From CAZNOG01 sp964574635 (GTDB taxonomy: Bacteria; Bacteroidota; Bacteroidia; Flavobacteriales_D; Cryomorphaceae), in the NCBI GenBank assembly GCA_964574635.1, contig CAZNOG010000013.1, positions 1-64,000 on the forward strand: a stretch of 64,000 nucleotides of DNA. The letters run 5' to 3'. Below the pieces are notes generated by a model that saw nothing but the letters and a program-made list of their open reading frames with translations, did not search any database and was not told where the DNA came from. Of this stretch, positions 24,204 through 32,289 are shown piece by piece. How positions within the stretch are numbered: the first letter of the stretch is position 1; every line of letters begins with the position of its first letter. A program made the position numbers and the translations under genes.

Positions 24204-25475
24204 ATGACCCGAAATACCGGCGCTCTCTTCGCCTGCATCTTCTCGATTTTCTTCTTCGATATGATATGTCACGCCGCCGACCCATACGGCGACGAAGGCA
24301 TCAAAACCGTATTGCTCCATCCGAAATCTTCGGAACTCGCTCCGCCCATTATTCCTTTGGAGGGAGACGAGACCTTGGTCCTCCGTTTCGACGACCTCAG
24401 CGAAGATTTTCGCCAATTCTCGTACTCGTTCGTGCACTGCGACCACGACTGGGAGCCTTCCGACCTCCAACCCATGGATTACTTGCAGGGATTTGAAACG
24501 GGTGTGATCGACGACTACGACTTTTCCTTTAATACATTGGTGCCCTACACCCATTTCACGTTCGAGTTTCCCAACGACTATCTGAAGTTTACGCGGAGCG
24601 GAAACTACCTGATCGAGATTCGGGAAGAAGACCGTCCCGACAGCGTGGTGTTTTCCGCCCGTTTCATGTTGACAGAGGAAGCCGCACACATCTCGGCAAT
24701 CGTCAGAAAATCGAGTGTGGTCGCCGACCGCGACTACCGACAAGAGCTCGAAATAAAAGTCAACCTCGGAGCGGACATTCAAACCCTCAATCCCTACGAC
24801 GAAGTCAAACTTGTGGTCATGCAAAATTTACGCGTGGACAATGCCCTGAGAGACGTCAAACCGCGGTTCGTGAAGAACAAGGAACTGACCTACGATTTTC
24901 ACGACGGCCTGACCTTCGACGGGGGGAATGAATTTCACAAATTCGACGCAAAGAGTTTCCGCTACCGCACCGAGGACATACACCGAATCGAAGAACAGGG
25001 AGGTTTGTACCACGTGTACTTGGCTCCCGATCGACCGACGGCGTACATGCAATACAGTTTCGAGAACGACATCAACGGCAAATTCTTGATACAAAACGAC
25101 GAGATGGAAGTGCCACACCTCGAGTCGGATTACGCCATGGTGCACTTCTCCGTGCCGGTGGAAGCCATGTTCGGCAACGGTCGGCTGTATGTGTTCGGCC
25201 AACTCTCGGGCTGGATCCCCCACCCCGATTTCGCCATGGAGTACGATCCCTCCACCATGTCGTACCGGCTTTCCAAGCTGTTGAAACAGGGCTACTACAA
25301 CTACGCCTACGTTTGGAAAGCCGCTCACGCCGAAACGGGAGGTTACGACGAAGTCATGGGCAACAATTCCGAAACGGAAAACGACTACACCATCCTGGTA
25401 TATTTTTCAGACCGAAGTTCGTTTGCCGACCGCTTGGTGGCGGTGAAAACCGTGAATTCAATAAAAGGCCAATAA
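24204..25475 (+). CDS. Type IX secretion system plug protein (DUF5103)
   Basis: 423 residues. A signal peptide (TGALFACIFSIFFFDMICHA) is followed by the DUF5103 pattern: IKTVLLHPKSSELAPPIIPL, LVLRFDDLSEDFRQFSYSFVHCDHDW, QPMDYLQGFETGVIDDYDFS, FTRSGNYLIEIRE, and a late region with VFGQLSGW and GYYNYAYVW. In Flavobacterium a DUF5103 protein plugs the periplasmic side of the SprA translocon when no substrate is being exported. It is divergent from nqrA, and a T9SS sorting-domain protein occurs at 43315-44328. No other T9SS component is in the window. Confidence 0.9.
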   Translation: MTRNTGALFACIFSIFFFDMICHAADPYGDEGIKTVLLHPKSSELAPPIIPLEGDETLVLRFDDLSEDFRQFSYSFVHCDHDWEPSDLQPMDYLQGFETGVIDDYDFSFNTLVPYTHFTFEFPNDYLKFTRSGNYLIEIREEDRPDSVVFSARFMLTEEAAHISAIVRKSSVVADRDYRQELEIKVNLGADIQTLNPYDEVKLVVMQNLRVDNALRDVKPRFVKNKELTYDFHDGLTFDGGNEFHKFDAKSFRYRTEDIHRIEEQGGLYHVYLAPDRPTAYMQYSFENDINGKFLIQNDEMEVPHLESDYAMVHFSVPVEAMFGNGRLYVFGQLSGWIPHPDFAMEYDPSTMSYRLSKLLKQGYYNYAYVWKAAHAETGGYDEVMGNNSETENDYTILVYFSDRSSFADRLVAVKTVNSIKGQ

Positions 25476-25584
25476 TTTCCTCACCGACAACGGGAAAAAA
25501 GCGCATTCCGGCAAGAACTTTGCCCTTGCGAACAAAGACAAACTTTTTTCTTAACCTTGTCGACGAATTGCATCGTTCAAAGCT

Positions 25585-25971
25585 ATGACCACTGCGCTCA
25601 CCAACGGAATCCACATTTCGGTGGACCATCAATACGAGAGGCAATTTTCGAATCCGAAAAATCACCTTTTCATGTTTTCGTACCGCATCGAGATCGAAAA
25701 CACCAACGATTTTCCCATTCGCCTGATGCGTCGCCACTGGCGCATCGTAGACACCGCCATGCACCACCGGGAAGTTTCCGGCGACGGCGTCATCGGGGAG
25801 CAACCGATCATCGAACCGGGCGAACACTACGTGTACAAATCGGCGTGTGACTTCACCACCGATACCGGCCGGATGATGGGTTACTACGAAATGAAAAACC
25901 TCAAGACGGGAAGCATCTTCAAAGTTGACATCCCCGAGTTCATGCTGATGGTTCCGCACAGGCTGAACTGA
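25585..25971 (+). CDS. apaG: ApaG domain protein
   Basis: 128 residues, a single immunoglobulin-like ApaG (DUF525) domain. Diagnostic pieces are TNGIHISVDHQYERQFSNP, FMFSYRIEIENTNDFPIRLMRRHWRIVD, HREVSGDGVIGEQPIIEPGEHYVYKSACDF and MMGYYEMKNLKTG. The family was linked to cobalt/magnesium resistance; its biochemical role is uncertain, with a binding role suggested. A near-consensus -7 box (TAACCTTG, about 30 nt upstream) may drive it. It lies 109 bp after the T9SS plug gene. Confidence 0.95.
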   Translation: MTTALTNGIHISVDHQYERQFSNPKNHLFMFSYRIEIENTNDFPIRLMRRHWRIVDTAMHHREVSGDGVIGEQPIIEPGEHYVYKSACDFTTDTGRMMGYYEMKNLKTGSIFKVDIPEFMLMVPHRLN

Positions 25972-26157
25972 CGAGCTTCCATTTCCATCCAATTTCCACG
26001 CGGTATCCGCTCCACGGTCCGTGAATGATCACCTTGGATTTCGCCGCCGCGACGGTTCGATTCCTCCCGAGCTTTTCCGTCCCGGCGTGAGCCATTTCAG
26101 GGCGACGCGCCCGCGTTCATCCCCCTTCCCTTTGGCGGGGAATCGGCCGCGAATACC

Positions 26158-26165
26158 TACCTTTG
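26158..26165 (+). promoter_or_regulatory. pruA -7 promoter box
   Basis: TACCTTTG exactly matches TAnnTTTG, 43 nt before the ATG at 26209. Confidence 0.6.
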
Positions 26166-26208
26166 CACCGCAAGAATTTATTGTCTCACTTCCAACACCC
26201 TGTAGATC

Positions 26209-27837
26209 ATGCCTAAAGGAGTTTATCAGATCCCTTTCCCGGAAAACGAGCCCGTATACGATTACGCTCCGGGTACACCCGAACGCGAAGCTTTGGAAAA
26301 GGCTTATGACGCGCTGATCAATCAAGAACCCATCGACATTCCGATGGTCATCAACGGGAAGGAAGTGCGCACGGACGACAAAAAGTCCATTCACCCCCCG
26401 CACGACAAGTCGAAAGTGGTGGGTCACTTTTCTTACGGCACGGAGAAACACGTGAAAGACGCCATCGAAGCGGCTCTCAACGCACAGGAAGCGTGGTCGG
26501 GCATGGCCTACGAACAACGCGCGGCGATCTTCTTGAAAGCGGCCGATTTGCTCACCGGTCCCTACCGATACAAAATGAACGCGGCGACCATGATCGGACA
26601 GAGCAAAAACGCTTTCCAATCGGAAATCGACGCGGTGTGTGAATTCGCCGATTTCCTCCGATTCAACGCCTACTACATGCAGGAGATCTTCGCGGTACAA
26701 CCCGAAAGCGCGCCCGGCATTTGGAACCGCTTGGAGTACCGCCCCCTGGAAGGATTCGTGTTCTGCATCACGCCTTTCAACTTCACGTCGATCGCCGGAA
26801 ACCTGCCCGCCGCCCCGGCACTGATGGGCAACGTCTGCCTGTGGAAACCGGCCGACACCCAAGTGTATTCGGCTCACGTCATCATGGAAATCTTCCGCGA
26901 GGCAGGCCTCCCCGACGGCGTTATCAACCTCATTACCGTAGATGGTCCGACGGCCGGAGACGTGGTTTTCAAACACAAAGACTTCGCCGGTCTCCACTTC
27001 ACGGGATCCACCGGTGTTTTCCGACACCTGTGGAAAGAAATCGGAAACAACATCGAAAAATACCGCTCCTACCCGCGCATCGTTGGTGAAACGGGTGGAA
27101 AGGACTTCGTCGTAGCTCACTCGTCGGCCAATCCGCAGGAAGTGGCCACCGCGTTGGTTCGCGGAGCCTTTGAATTCCAAGGACAGAAATGTTCCGCGGC
27201 GTCTCGCGCGTACATCCCCGACAACCTTTGGCCGGAAGTGAAAAAATTGATGCTCGCCGATTTGGAGACGATCAAAACCGGCAGTCCCCGCGATTTCGGA
27301 AACTTCGTGAACGCCGTGATCGACAAGAAAGCCTTCGATAAAATTTCGGGCTACATCGACTTGGCCAAAGGGAGCGACAGCGCGGAGATTATCGCCGGCG
27401 GCACTTACGACGACAGCGAAGGCTACTTCATCCAGCCCACCGTCATCCTCACGGAAGACCCCAAGTTCACCACCATGGTTGAGGAAATCTTCGGGCCGGT
27501 ACTGACGATTTATGTCTACAATGCCGACCGCTTCGAAGAAACCTTGGAACTGATCGACAACACTTCGCCCTACGCCTTGACGGGTGCCGTGATTTCCACC
27601 GACCGCTACGCCATCGAGCTGGCCACTAAGCGCTTGGTGAATGCGGCGGGCAACTTCTACATCAACGACAAACCGACCGGCGCCGTCGTGGGACAGCAAC
27701 CTTTCGGAGGAGCACGCGGATCGGGAACCAACGACAAGGCGGGGTCTCACCTCAACTTGTTGCGATGGGTTTCGCCCCGCACCATCAAAGAAACCTTTGT
27801 TCCGGCCCGCGATTACCGCTACCCTTTCCTGGGCTGA
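26209..27837 (+). CDS. pruA: L-glutamate gamma-semialdehyde (P5C) dehydrogenase
   Basis: 542-residue aldehyde dehydrogenase, the length of stand-alone P5C dehydrogenases. It oxidises glutamate semialdehyde to glutamate with NAD+, the second step of proline breakdown. The catalytic cysteine is C328 in FQGQKCSAASRAYIP and the general base E294 in GETGGKDF. FCITPFNFTSIAGNLPAAPALMGN (nucleotide-binding region) and FTGSTGVF are present, and the C-terminal NFYINDKPTGAVVGQQPFGGARGSGTNDKAG is typical of PruA. The proline dehydrogenase partner is not adjacent. It is transcribed from its own promoter. Confidence 0.97.
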   Translation: MPKGVYQIPFPENEPVYDYAPGTPEREALEKAYDALINQEPIDIPMVINGKEVRTDDKKSIHPPHDKSKVVGHFSYGTEKHVKDAIEAALNAQEAWSGMAYEQRAAIFLKAADLLTGPYRYKMNAATMIGQSKNAFQSEIDAVCEFADFLRFNAYYMQEIFAVQPESAPGIWNRLEYRPLEGFVFCITPFNFTSIAGNLPAAPALMGNVCLWKPADTQVYSAHVIMEIFREAGLPDGVINLITVDGPTAGDVVFKHKDFAGLHFTGSTGVFRHLWKEIGNNIEKYRSYPRIVGETGGKDFVVAHSSANPQEVATALVRGAFEFQGQKCSAASRAYIPDNLWPEVKKLMLADLETIKTGSPRDFGNFVNAVIDKKAFDKISGYIDLAKGSDSAEIIAGGTYDDSEGYFIQPTVILTEDPKFTTMVEEIFGPVLTIYVYNADRFEETLELIDNTSPYALTGAVISTDRYAIELATKRLVNAAGNFYINDKPTGAVVGQQPFGGARGSGTNDKAGSHLNLLRWVSPRTIKETFVPARDYRYPFLG

Positions 27838-27921
27838 TCGCCGATTTCCGGTCCGAAGGGAATGAAAAACGCTTTGTTGAATTCCCGCCTTCCCGGCGAG
27901 TGAAGCCGTGGATTTTTGGTG

Positions 27922-27929
27922 TAATTTTG
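27922..27929 (+). promoter_or_regulatory. -7 promoter box abutting a start codon
   Basis: TAATTTTG is an exact match ending 4 nt before the ATG at 27934, which predicts a leaderless mRNA. Confidence 0.6.
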
Positions 27930-27933
27930 AGCC

Positions 27934-28233
27934 ATGAGCAAACGCATGCCCAAAATTTTGCGCAATCGCTACGTCTTGGTGGCGGTGATTTTCGTGGTCT
28001 ACATCGGATTTTTCGACGCGCACGACCTCATTTCGCAGATCAAGATCCGGGCGAAAATAAACGGGTTGAAAAGCGAAATCGAATACTTGGAAAACGATTC
28101 CAAAGAGGCCGCCATGCGCATTGAAGAATTGACTTCCGACCGGGAAGCCCTCGAAAAATTCGCCCGTGAAACGTACCGCATGAAGCGGGAAAACGAAGAC
28201 ATCTTTGTAATTATTCCGGAAGGGCAAGAATAG
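27934..28233 (+). CDS. FtsB/DivIC-type septum formation initiator
   Basis: 99 residues: a short basic cytoplasmic start (MSKRMPKILRNR), one transmembrane helix (YVLVAVIFVVYIGFF, about 13-28), then a leucine-zipper coiled coil (IKIRAKINGLKSEIEYLENDSKEAAMRIEELTSD) and the FtsB/DivIC close EALEKFARETYRMKRENEDIFVI. These proteins join FtsL and FtsQ in the divisome. The gene follows pruA by 96 bp and has its own -7 box. Confidence 0.9.
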   Translation: MSKRMPKILRNRYVLVAVIFVVYIGFFDAHDLISQIKIRAKINGLKSEIEYLENDSKEAAMRIEELTSDREALEKFARETYRMKRENEDIFVIIPEGQE

Positions 28234-28294
28234 CACCATCGGAATTTGGCGCAGGTTTTGCCCCCCAATCGTGGAACGCAAAAACCAAGACGCC

Positions 28295-28894
28295 ATGCAA
28301 AAGACCCGTATCGCTCTGTTTCCCTTGGAAATGCTCTTATTACCCGGCGAATCAAGGGAACTGCACATTTTCGAAGACCGCTACAAAAAACTCGTCCAAG
28401 AGTGCCAAGCCCTTCAAATGGACTTCGGCATTCCCTTCAATCTCGACGGCACATTGACGGGGTACGGCGCCGTGGTGGAACTGGTGGATGTCATCAAGCG
28501 CTACCCCGACGGAAGCAGCGACATCGTGGTGCGCGCCAAGAGCCTCTTCAAACTCTACAGATTCTATCTTCACCAAGACGACAAGCCTTACCCGGGCGGC
28601 ACCATAGAAAAAATCCGTCCGGAAGACTGGCCCGGGGTGGACGAAGAGTTGGTGGAAGCCTGCGCCAATTTCCTGCTCATGCGCGGCTCACCGGTGCCTC
28701 CGGAACTGGTTTCCGCCCACGTCAACGCCCTCGACTTGGCGAAGATCCTCGACATTTCCGACGCCGACAAGCTCGCCATCCTCCAAACCGAAAACCAATA
28801 CAAAAGAGAAACCGTGCTGAAAGACAACCTCGCCTTTCTGGCCCTGATCGAAAATCAGAAAAACAGTTTGGAAGGAAACCTGTTTCTGAATTGA
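28295..28894 (+). CDS. LON peptidase substrate-binding domain protein
   Basis: 199 residues. The N-terminal LON domain is clear: RIALFPLEMLLLPGESRELHIFEDRYKKLVQEC, GYGAVVELVDVIKRYPDGSSDIVVRA, then a helical C-terminal half (ILDISDADKLAILQTENQYKRETVL). There is no ATPase or protease part, so it is a stand-alone LON-domain protein, possibly an adaptor. The ATG at 28295 places MQKTRIALFPLE at the start; a GTG at 28271 is also open. It lies 61 bp after the FtsB-like gene and is probably co-transcribed. Confidence 0.85.
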   Translation: MQKTRIALFPLEMLLLPGESRELHIFEDRYKKLVQECQALQMDFGIPFNLDGTLTGYGAVVELVDVIKRYPDGSSDIVVRAKSLFKLYRFYLHQDDKPYPGGTIEKIRPEDWPGVDEELVEACANFLLMRGSPVPPELVSAHVNALDLAKILDISDADKLAILQTENQYKRETVLKDNLAFLALIENQKNSLEGNLFLN

Positions 28895-28920
28895 TCGCCC
28901 ATACTTGCGCCGCGGTTTCG

Positions 28921-28928
28921 TAACTTTG
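28921..28928 (+). promoter_or_regulatory. -7 promoter box
   Basis: TAACTTTG exactly matches TAnnTTTG, 51 nt before the ATG at 28980. Confidence 0.55.
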
Positions 28929-28979
28929 GGAAATCGCCGCGGCCCCGGAATTTGCGCGGCGTTCAGTAATACTTCAGCT

Positions 28980-29708
28980 ATGTTCGAAAACATCAACTTG
29001 GAAAAAGCCCTCCACAAGCAGCGGGAATGGGAAAGCCAAGCACCGGACGAAGCGCTGCTGGCCGAATACAAATCCATCCTCGAAGCCGATTGGGAGCGCG
29101 ACGAGCGCCTGCGCAGCGCATTGGGCGGCGAAGGGTCATCCGCGGATTTGCCCTCCGCCGAAAACCTCGACCCCACGCGAATCTACGACCTGCAAACCAT
29201 CAGAAAAATATGCGTGAAATACCGGTTGCGCTTTCTCGGCACCGAAGCGTTTACCGGCGAGATTCCCCGGCAAGCACTTCGAAAAATCGAAGAAACGGAG
29301 CGCGTCGTGGGCCATCAACTCACCACCTTCATGATCGTGGCGCCGGCCCGGGTGTTCCGACTGCAAGACGCCAACAAAGACCCCTTGCTCTTCGCACCCC
29401 TGAACGACGGTCGCTTCTACCTGATCGCCAAGTGGGGCAAAGACCTGGCGTGGCACCGCGCAGTCATGGCCTGGCCCATGCAATCGCCCTTACACCTCGG
29501 CGCGACCATCCTCGCCTTTGCCGCAGTGATATCGCTTTGCATCCCAACCGCGTGGCTCACCGACAAACCTTTGGGCTACTTCAATTTTTACCGGTTCCTC
29601 GCCTTCGCGCAAAATTTCACCATCCTCGGCGTACTCGTTGCCTACGCGTGGTTTGTTCTGTACCGCAAGTTCACGTGGTTCGCCTGGAACAGCAAAACCT
29701 TCAACTGA
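28980..29708 (+). CDS. Unrecognised membrane protein
   Basis: 242 residues beginning MFENINLEKALHKQREW. The first 80 residues are charged and helical. A middle strand-rich region follows (KICVKYRLRFLGTEAFTGEIP, VVGHQLTTFMIVAPARVFRLQ, PLLFAPLNDGRFYLIAKWGKDLAW), then two transmembrane helices (LGATILAFAAVISLCIPTAWL and FAQNFTILGVLVAYAWFVLY) and a short C-terminal tail. There is no signal peptide; the soluble N-terminal part is probably cytoplasmic. I do not recognise the family. It has its own promoter box and sits between the LON-domain gene and a repeat-containing gap. Confidence 0.75.
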   Translation: MFENINLEKALHKQREWESQAPDEALLAEYKSILEADWERDERLRSALGGEGSSADLPSAENLDPTRIYDLQTIRKICVKYRLRFLGTEAFTGEIPRQALRKIEETERVVGHQLTTFMIVAPARVFRLQDANKDPLLFAPLNDGRFYLIAKWGKDLAWHRAVMAWPMQSPLHLGATILAFAAVISLCIPTAWLTDKPLGYFNFYRFLAFAQNFTILGVLVAYAWFVLYRKFTWFAWNSKTFN

Positions 29709-29751
29709 AGGATTCCGCCCCTTATCGGTAGAAGTGGATAGGTGAGGAGGG

Positions 29752-29857
29752 ATTTTGTGGGTGTAACGTCGAATGAAAAATCCGAGCATTGTGATTGGAT
29801 CGGGTCGTGACCAAAATCAACGACAAGCCACCCGCGACGAGACACACCCACAAAAAC
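29752..29857. repeat. Inverted pair of dispersed GTGGGTG repeats (copies 3 and 4)
   Basis: The plus-strand copy ATTTTGTGGGTGT (29752-29764) faces a minus-strand copy, GTTTTTGTGGGTGT, at 29844-29857. About 80 bp separate them. The outer bases extend the complementarity only partly. The pair lies between two plus-strand genes, 29 bp after the stop at 29708. The rest of the gap (29709-29996) shows no gene. Confidence 0.7.
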
Positions 29858-29996
29858 AAAAAACCACCCCCGCCCGCCCTTTCCGCATGCGCTTTTCCGC
29901 CGGAAACCGACCAACGATTTATGTGGTTTCATTACCTTCGCGCGCACGCAGCGGTGGACTTCACCTCGGAATCATCGCCACTCAAAAAGCGTCCAA

Positions 29997-32246
29997 ATGA
30001 CTGACCAACAAAAGATTACATATACCATCACCGACGAGGCTCCCGCACTGGCCACGCAATCACTGCTCCCCATCCTACAGGCATTCACCTCCGCGGCCGG
30101 GGTACGCATGGAGACCAAAGACATTTCTCTGGCGGCCAGAATTTTGGCGGCTTTTCCCGAAAATCTCACCGCGGCTCAACGCAAAGGCGACGCCCTGGAC
30201 GAACTGCGTGTACTCGTCGAAAGTCCCCACGCCAACATCGTGAAGCTGCCCAATATCAGCGCGTCGGTGCCGCAATTGGAAGCCGCCATCGAGGAATTGC
30301 GCGGCAAAGGTTTCGATATTCCTCCTTACCCCGACAGCCCGGCGACGCAGGAAGAACAATCCATCCGAGCGAAGTACGATACAATCAAGGGCAGCGCGGT
30401 GAACCCCGTGCTGAGGCAAGGGAATTCCGATCGGCGTTTGCCACGGGCGGTAAAGAACTACGCCAAGCAGCACCCGCCGAAAATGGGGGCTTGGGATCAA
30501 TCCGTCAAATCGCGCACGGCCAGTATGGAAAGGGGCGATTTCTACGGCAGTGAAAAATCGGTGACCCTGTCCGAAGCCACCGAAATACACATCGAATTTT
30601 GGGGCGACGACGGCGAGAGCAGAGTGCTGAAATCCGGCCTCAAGCTGCAGGCGGGCGAGATCATCGACGCCGCGGTAATGAGCCGTCGCGCATTGTCGGA
30701 ATTCTTGAGCGAGGCGGTGAACACCGCAAAAGAAGAGGGGATGCTCTTTTCCATCCACCTCAAAGCGACGATGATGAAGGTTTCCGACCCCGTTATTTTC
30801 GGCCATGCGGTAACGGCCGTGTTCGGCCCGGTGTACGACAAGCACGCGGAACTTTTCCGCTCCCTGGGCGTGGATCCGAGAAACGGATTGGGCGAATTGG
30901 AAAGCGCCCTAGAAGAAATGAGCGCCGAGCAGCGAAGGGAGGTGGAGAGCGACCTCGAGAATTGCTTTGAAAAAGGGCCCGACTTGGCCATGGTCAATTC
31001 GGCGAAGGGAATCACCAACTTGCACGTTCCCAGCGATGTGATCATCGACGCTTCCATGCCGGCGATGATCCGCACCTCGGGAAAAATGTGGAATGCGAAG
31101 GGTGAACTCCAAGATACTCTGGCCGTAATCCCCGATCGATCGTACGCCGGTGTGTACCGCGAAACGATCAATTACTGCCGGGAAAACGGAGCCTTCGACC
31201 CGGCCACCATGGGCAGCGTGAGCAACGTGGGCCTCATGGCCAACAAAGCGGAGGAGTACGGATCGCACGACAAGACCTTCGAAATCACCTCGCGGGGAAG
31301 GGTAACCGTAACCGACGTAGACGGAAACGAATTGCTGGCCCACGACGTGGAGGCCGGCGACATTTGGCGCATGTGCCAAACCAAAGACCGACCCGTTCAC
31401 AATTGGGTTCAATTGGCGCTGGACCGCGCCAAAATAGCCAAAGTTCCTGCCGTGTTTTGGCTCGATCCCCAAAGGGCGCACGACCGGGAAGTACGGAAAA
31501 AAGTGGAAAAGTACCTGGGCGAGAGTTCGCGGGAAGGCACGGACATACGCATCATGTCTCCGGAAGACGCCACGCGCTTCAGCCTGGAGCGGATGACCAA
31601 AGGACTGGACACGATCTCGGTGACGGGCAACGTATTGAGAGACTACCTCACCGATCTGTTTCCCATTCTCGAAGTGGGCACCAGCGCAAAAATGCTTTCC
31701 ATCGTGCCGTTGATGAACGGGGGTGGATTGTTTGAAACGGGAGCCGGCGGATCGGCACCCAAACACGTGCAACAGCTCCTCGAGGAAGGCCACTTGCGTT
31801 GGGATTCCCTGGGTGAATTTCTGGCCCTCACCGCTTCCTTGGAACACTTGGCCCAAAAAGCGTCGAACGAAAGGGCGGAAATCCTATCCGAAACTTTGGA
31901 CACGGCCATTTCCAAGTACCTTGAAAACAACAAGGCCCCTTCGAGAAACGTGCACGAAATAGACAACAGAGGCACCCATTTTTACCTCGCCATGTATTGG
32001 GCCCAAGCCTTGGCCGAGCAAAACCGCGACGCCGACCTCGCCTCACAGTTCGAGTCCATCGCCGGGGAATTGCGGCAGGGAGAAGACCGCATCAACGAGG
32101 AGTTGATGGGCGCACAGGGAAAAGCGGTGGACCTCGGAGGCTACTACCTTCCCGACGAAGAGAAAATCCGCGCGGCCATGAGGCCTTCCAAAACGCTGAA
32201 CGAAATCATCGTCAAAATTCACCAACTCTCTACCGAGAGGACGTAA
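29997..32246 (+). CDS. NADP-dependent isocitrate dehydrogenase, monomeric type
   Basis: 749 residues, the size of the monomeric (class II, Azotobacter/Corynebacterium type) enzyme, not the ~420-residue dimeric one. It oxidises isocitrate to 2-oxoglutarate in the TCA cycle with NADP+. Marks: TDEAPALATQSLLPILQAF, NIVKLPNISASVPQLEAAIEEL, LRQGNSDRRLPRAVKNYAKQHP, GEIIDAAVMSRRALSEFL, HLKATMMKVSDPVIFGHAV, VFWLDPQRAHDREV, FETGAGGSAPKHVQQ and FYLAMYWAQALAEQ. It converges on the Na/Pi cotransporter gene, 43 bp away. A near-consensus box (TACCTTCG) lies about 56 nt upstream. Confidence 0.97.
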   Translation: MTDQQKITYTITDEAPALATQSLLPILQAFTSAAGVRMETKDISLAARILAAFPENLTAAQRKGDALDELRVLVESPHANIVKLPNISASVPQLEAAIEELRGKGFDIPPYPDSPATQEEQSIRAKYDTIKGSAVNPVLRQGNSDRRLPRAVKNYAKQHPPKMGAWDQSVKSRTASMERGDFYGSEKSVTLSEATEIHIEFWGDDGESRVLKSGLKLQAGEIIDAAVMSRRALSEFLSEAVNTAKEEGMLFSIHLKATMMKVSDPVIFGHAVTAVFGPVYDKHAELFRSLGVDPRNGLGELESALEEMSAEQRREVESDLENCFEKGPDLAMVNSAKGITNLHVPSDVIIDASMPAMIRTSGKMWNAKGELQDTLAVIPDRSYAGVYRETINYCRENGAFDPATMGSVSNVGLMANKAEEYGSHDKTFEITSRGRVTVTDVDGNELLAHDVEAGDIWRMCQTKDRPVHNWVQLALDRAKIAKVPAVFWLDPQRAHDREVRKKVEKYLGESSREGTDIRIMSPEDATRFSLERMTKGLDTISVTGNVLRDYLTDLFPILEVGTSAKMLSIVPLMNGGGLFETGAGGSAPKHVQQLLEEGHLRWDSLGEFLALTASLEHLAQKASNERAEILSETLDTAISKYLENNKAPSRNVHEIDNRGTHFYLAMYWAQALAEQNRDADLASQFESIAGELRQGEDRINEELMGAQGKAVDLGGYYLPDEEKIRAAMRPSKTLNEIIVKIHQLSTERT

Positions 32247-32289
32247 ATCGCAGCCGGCGCGAGGCGTAAGGGAATGCGTCGAGCGCGGT

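Noticed and set aside
25975..26155. Possible fifth copy of the structured element (contains GAGCTTTTCCGTC)
   Set aside because: Only a weak match to block B. Blocks A and C and the paired arms are missing.
26029..28368. A 779-codon open frame on the minus strand
   Set aside because: It runs antisense through pruA, the FtsB-like gene and their promoters. Its residues show no protein-family pattern, while the plus-strand genes are unambiguous.
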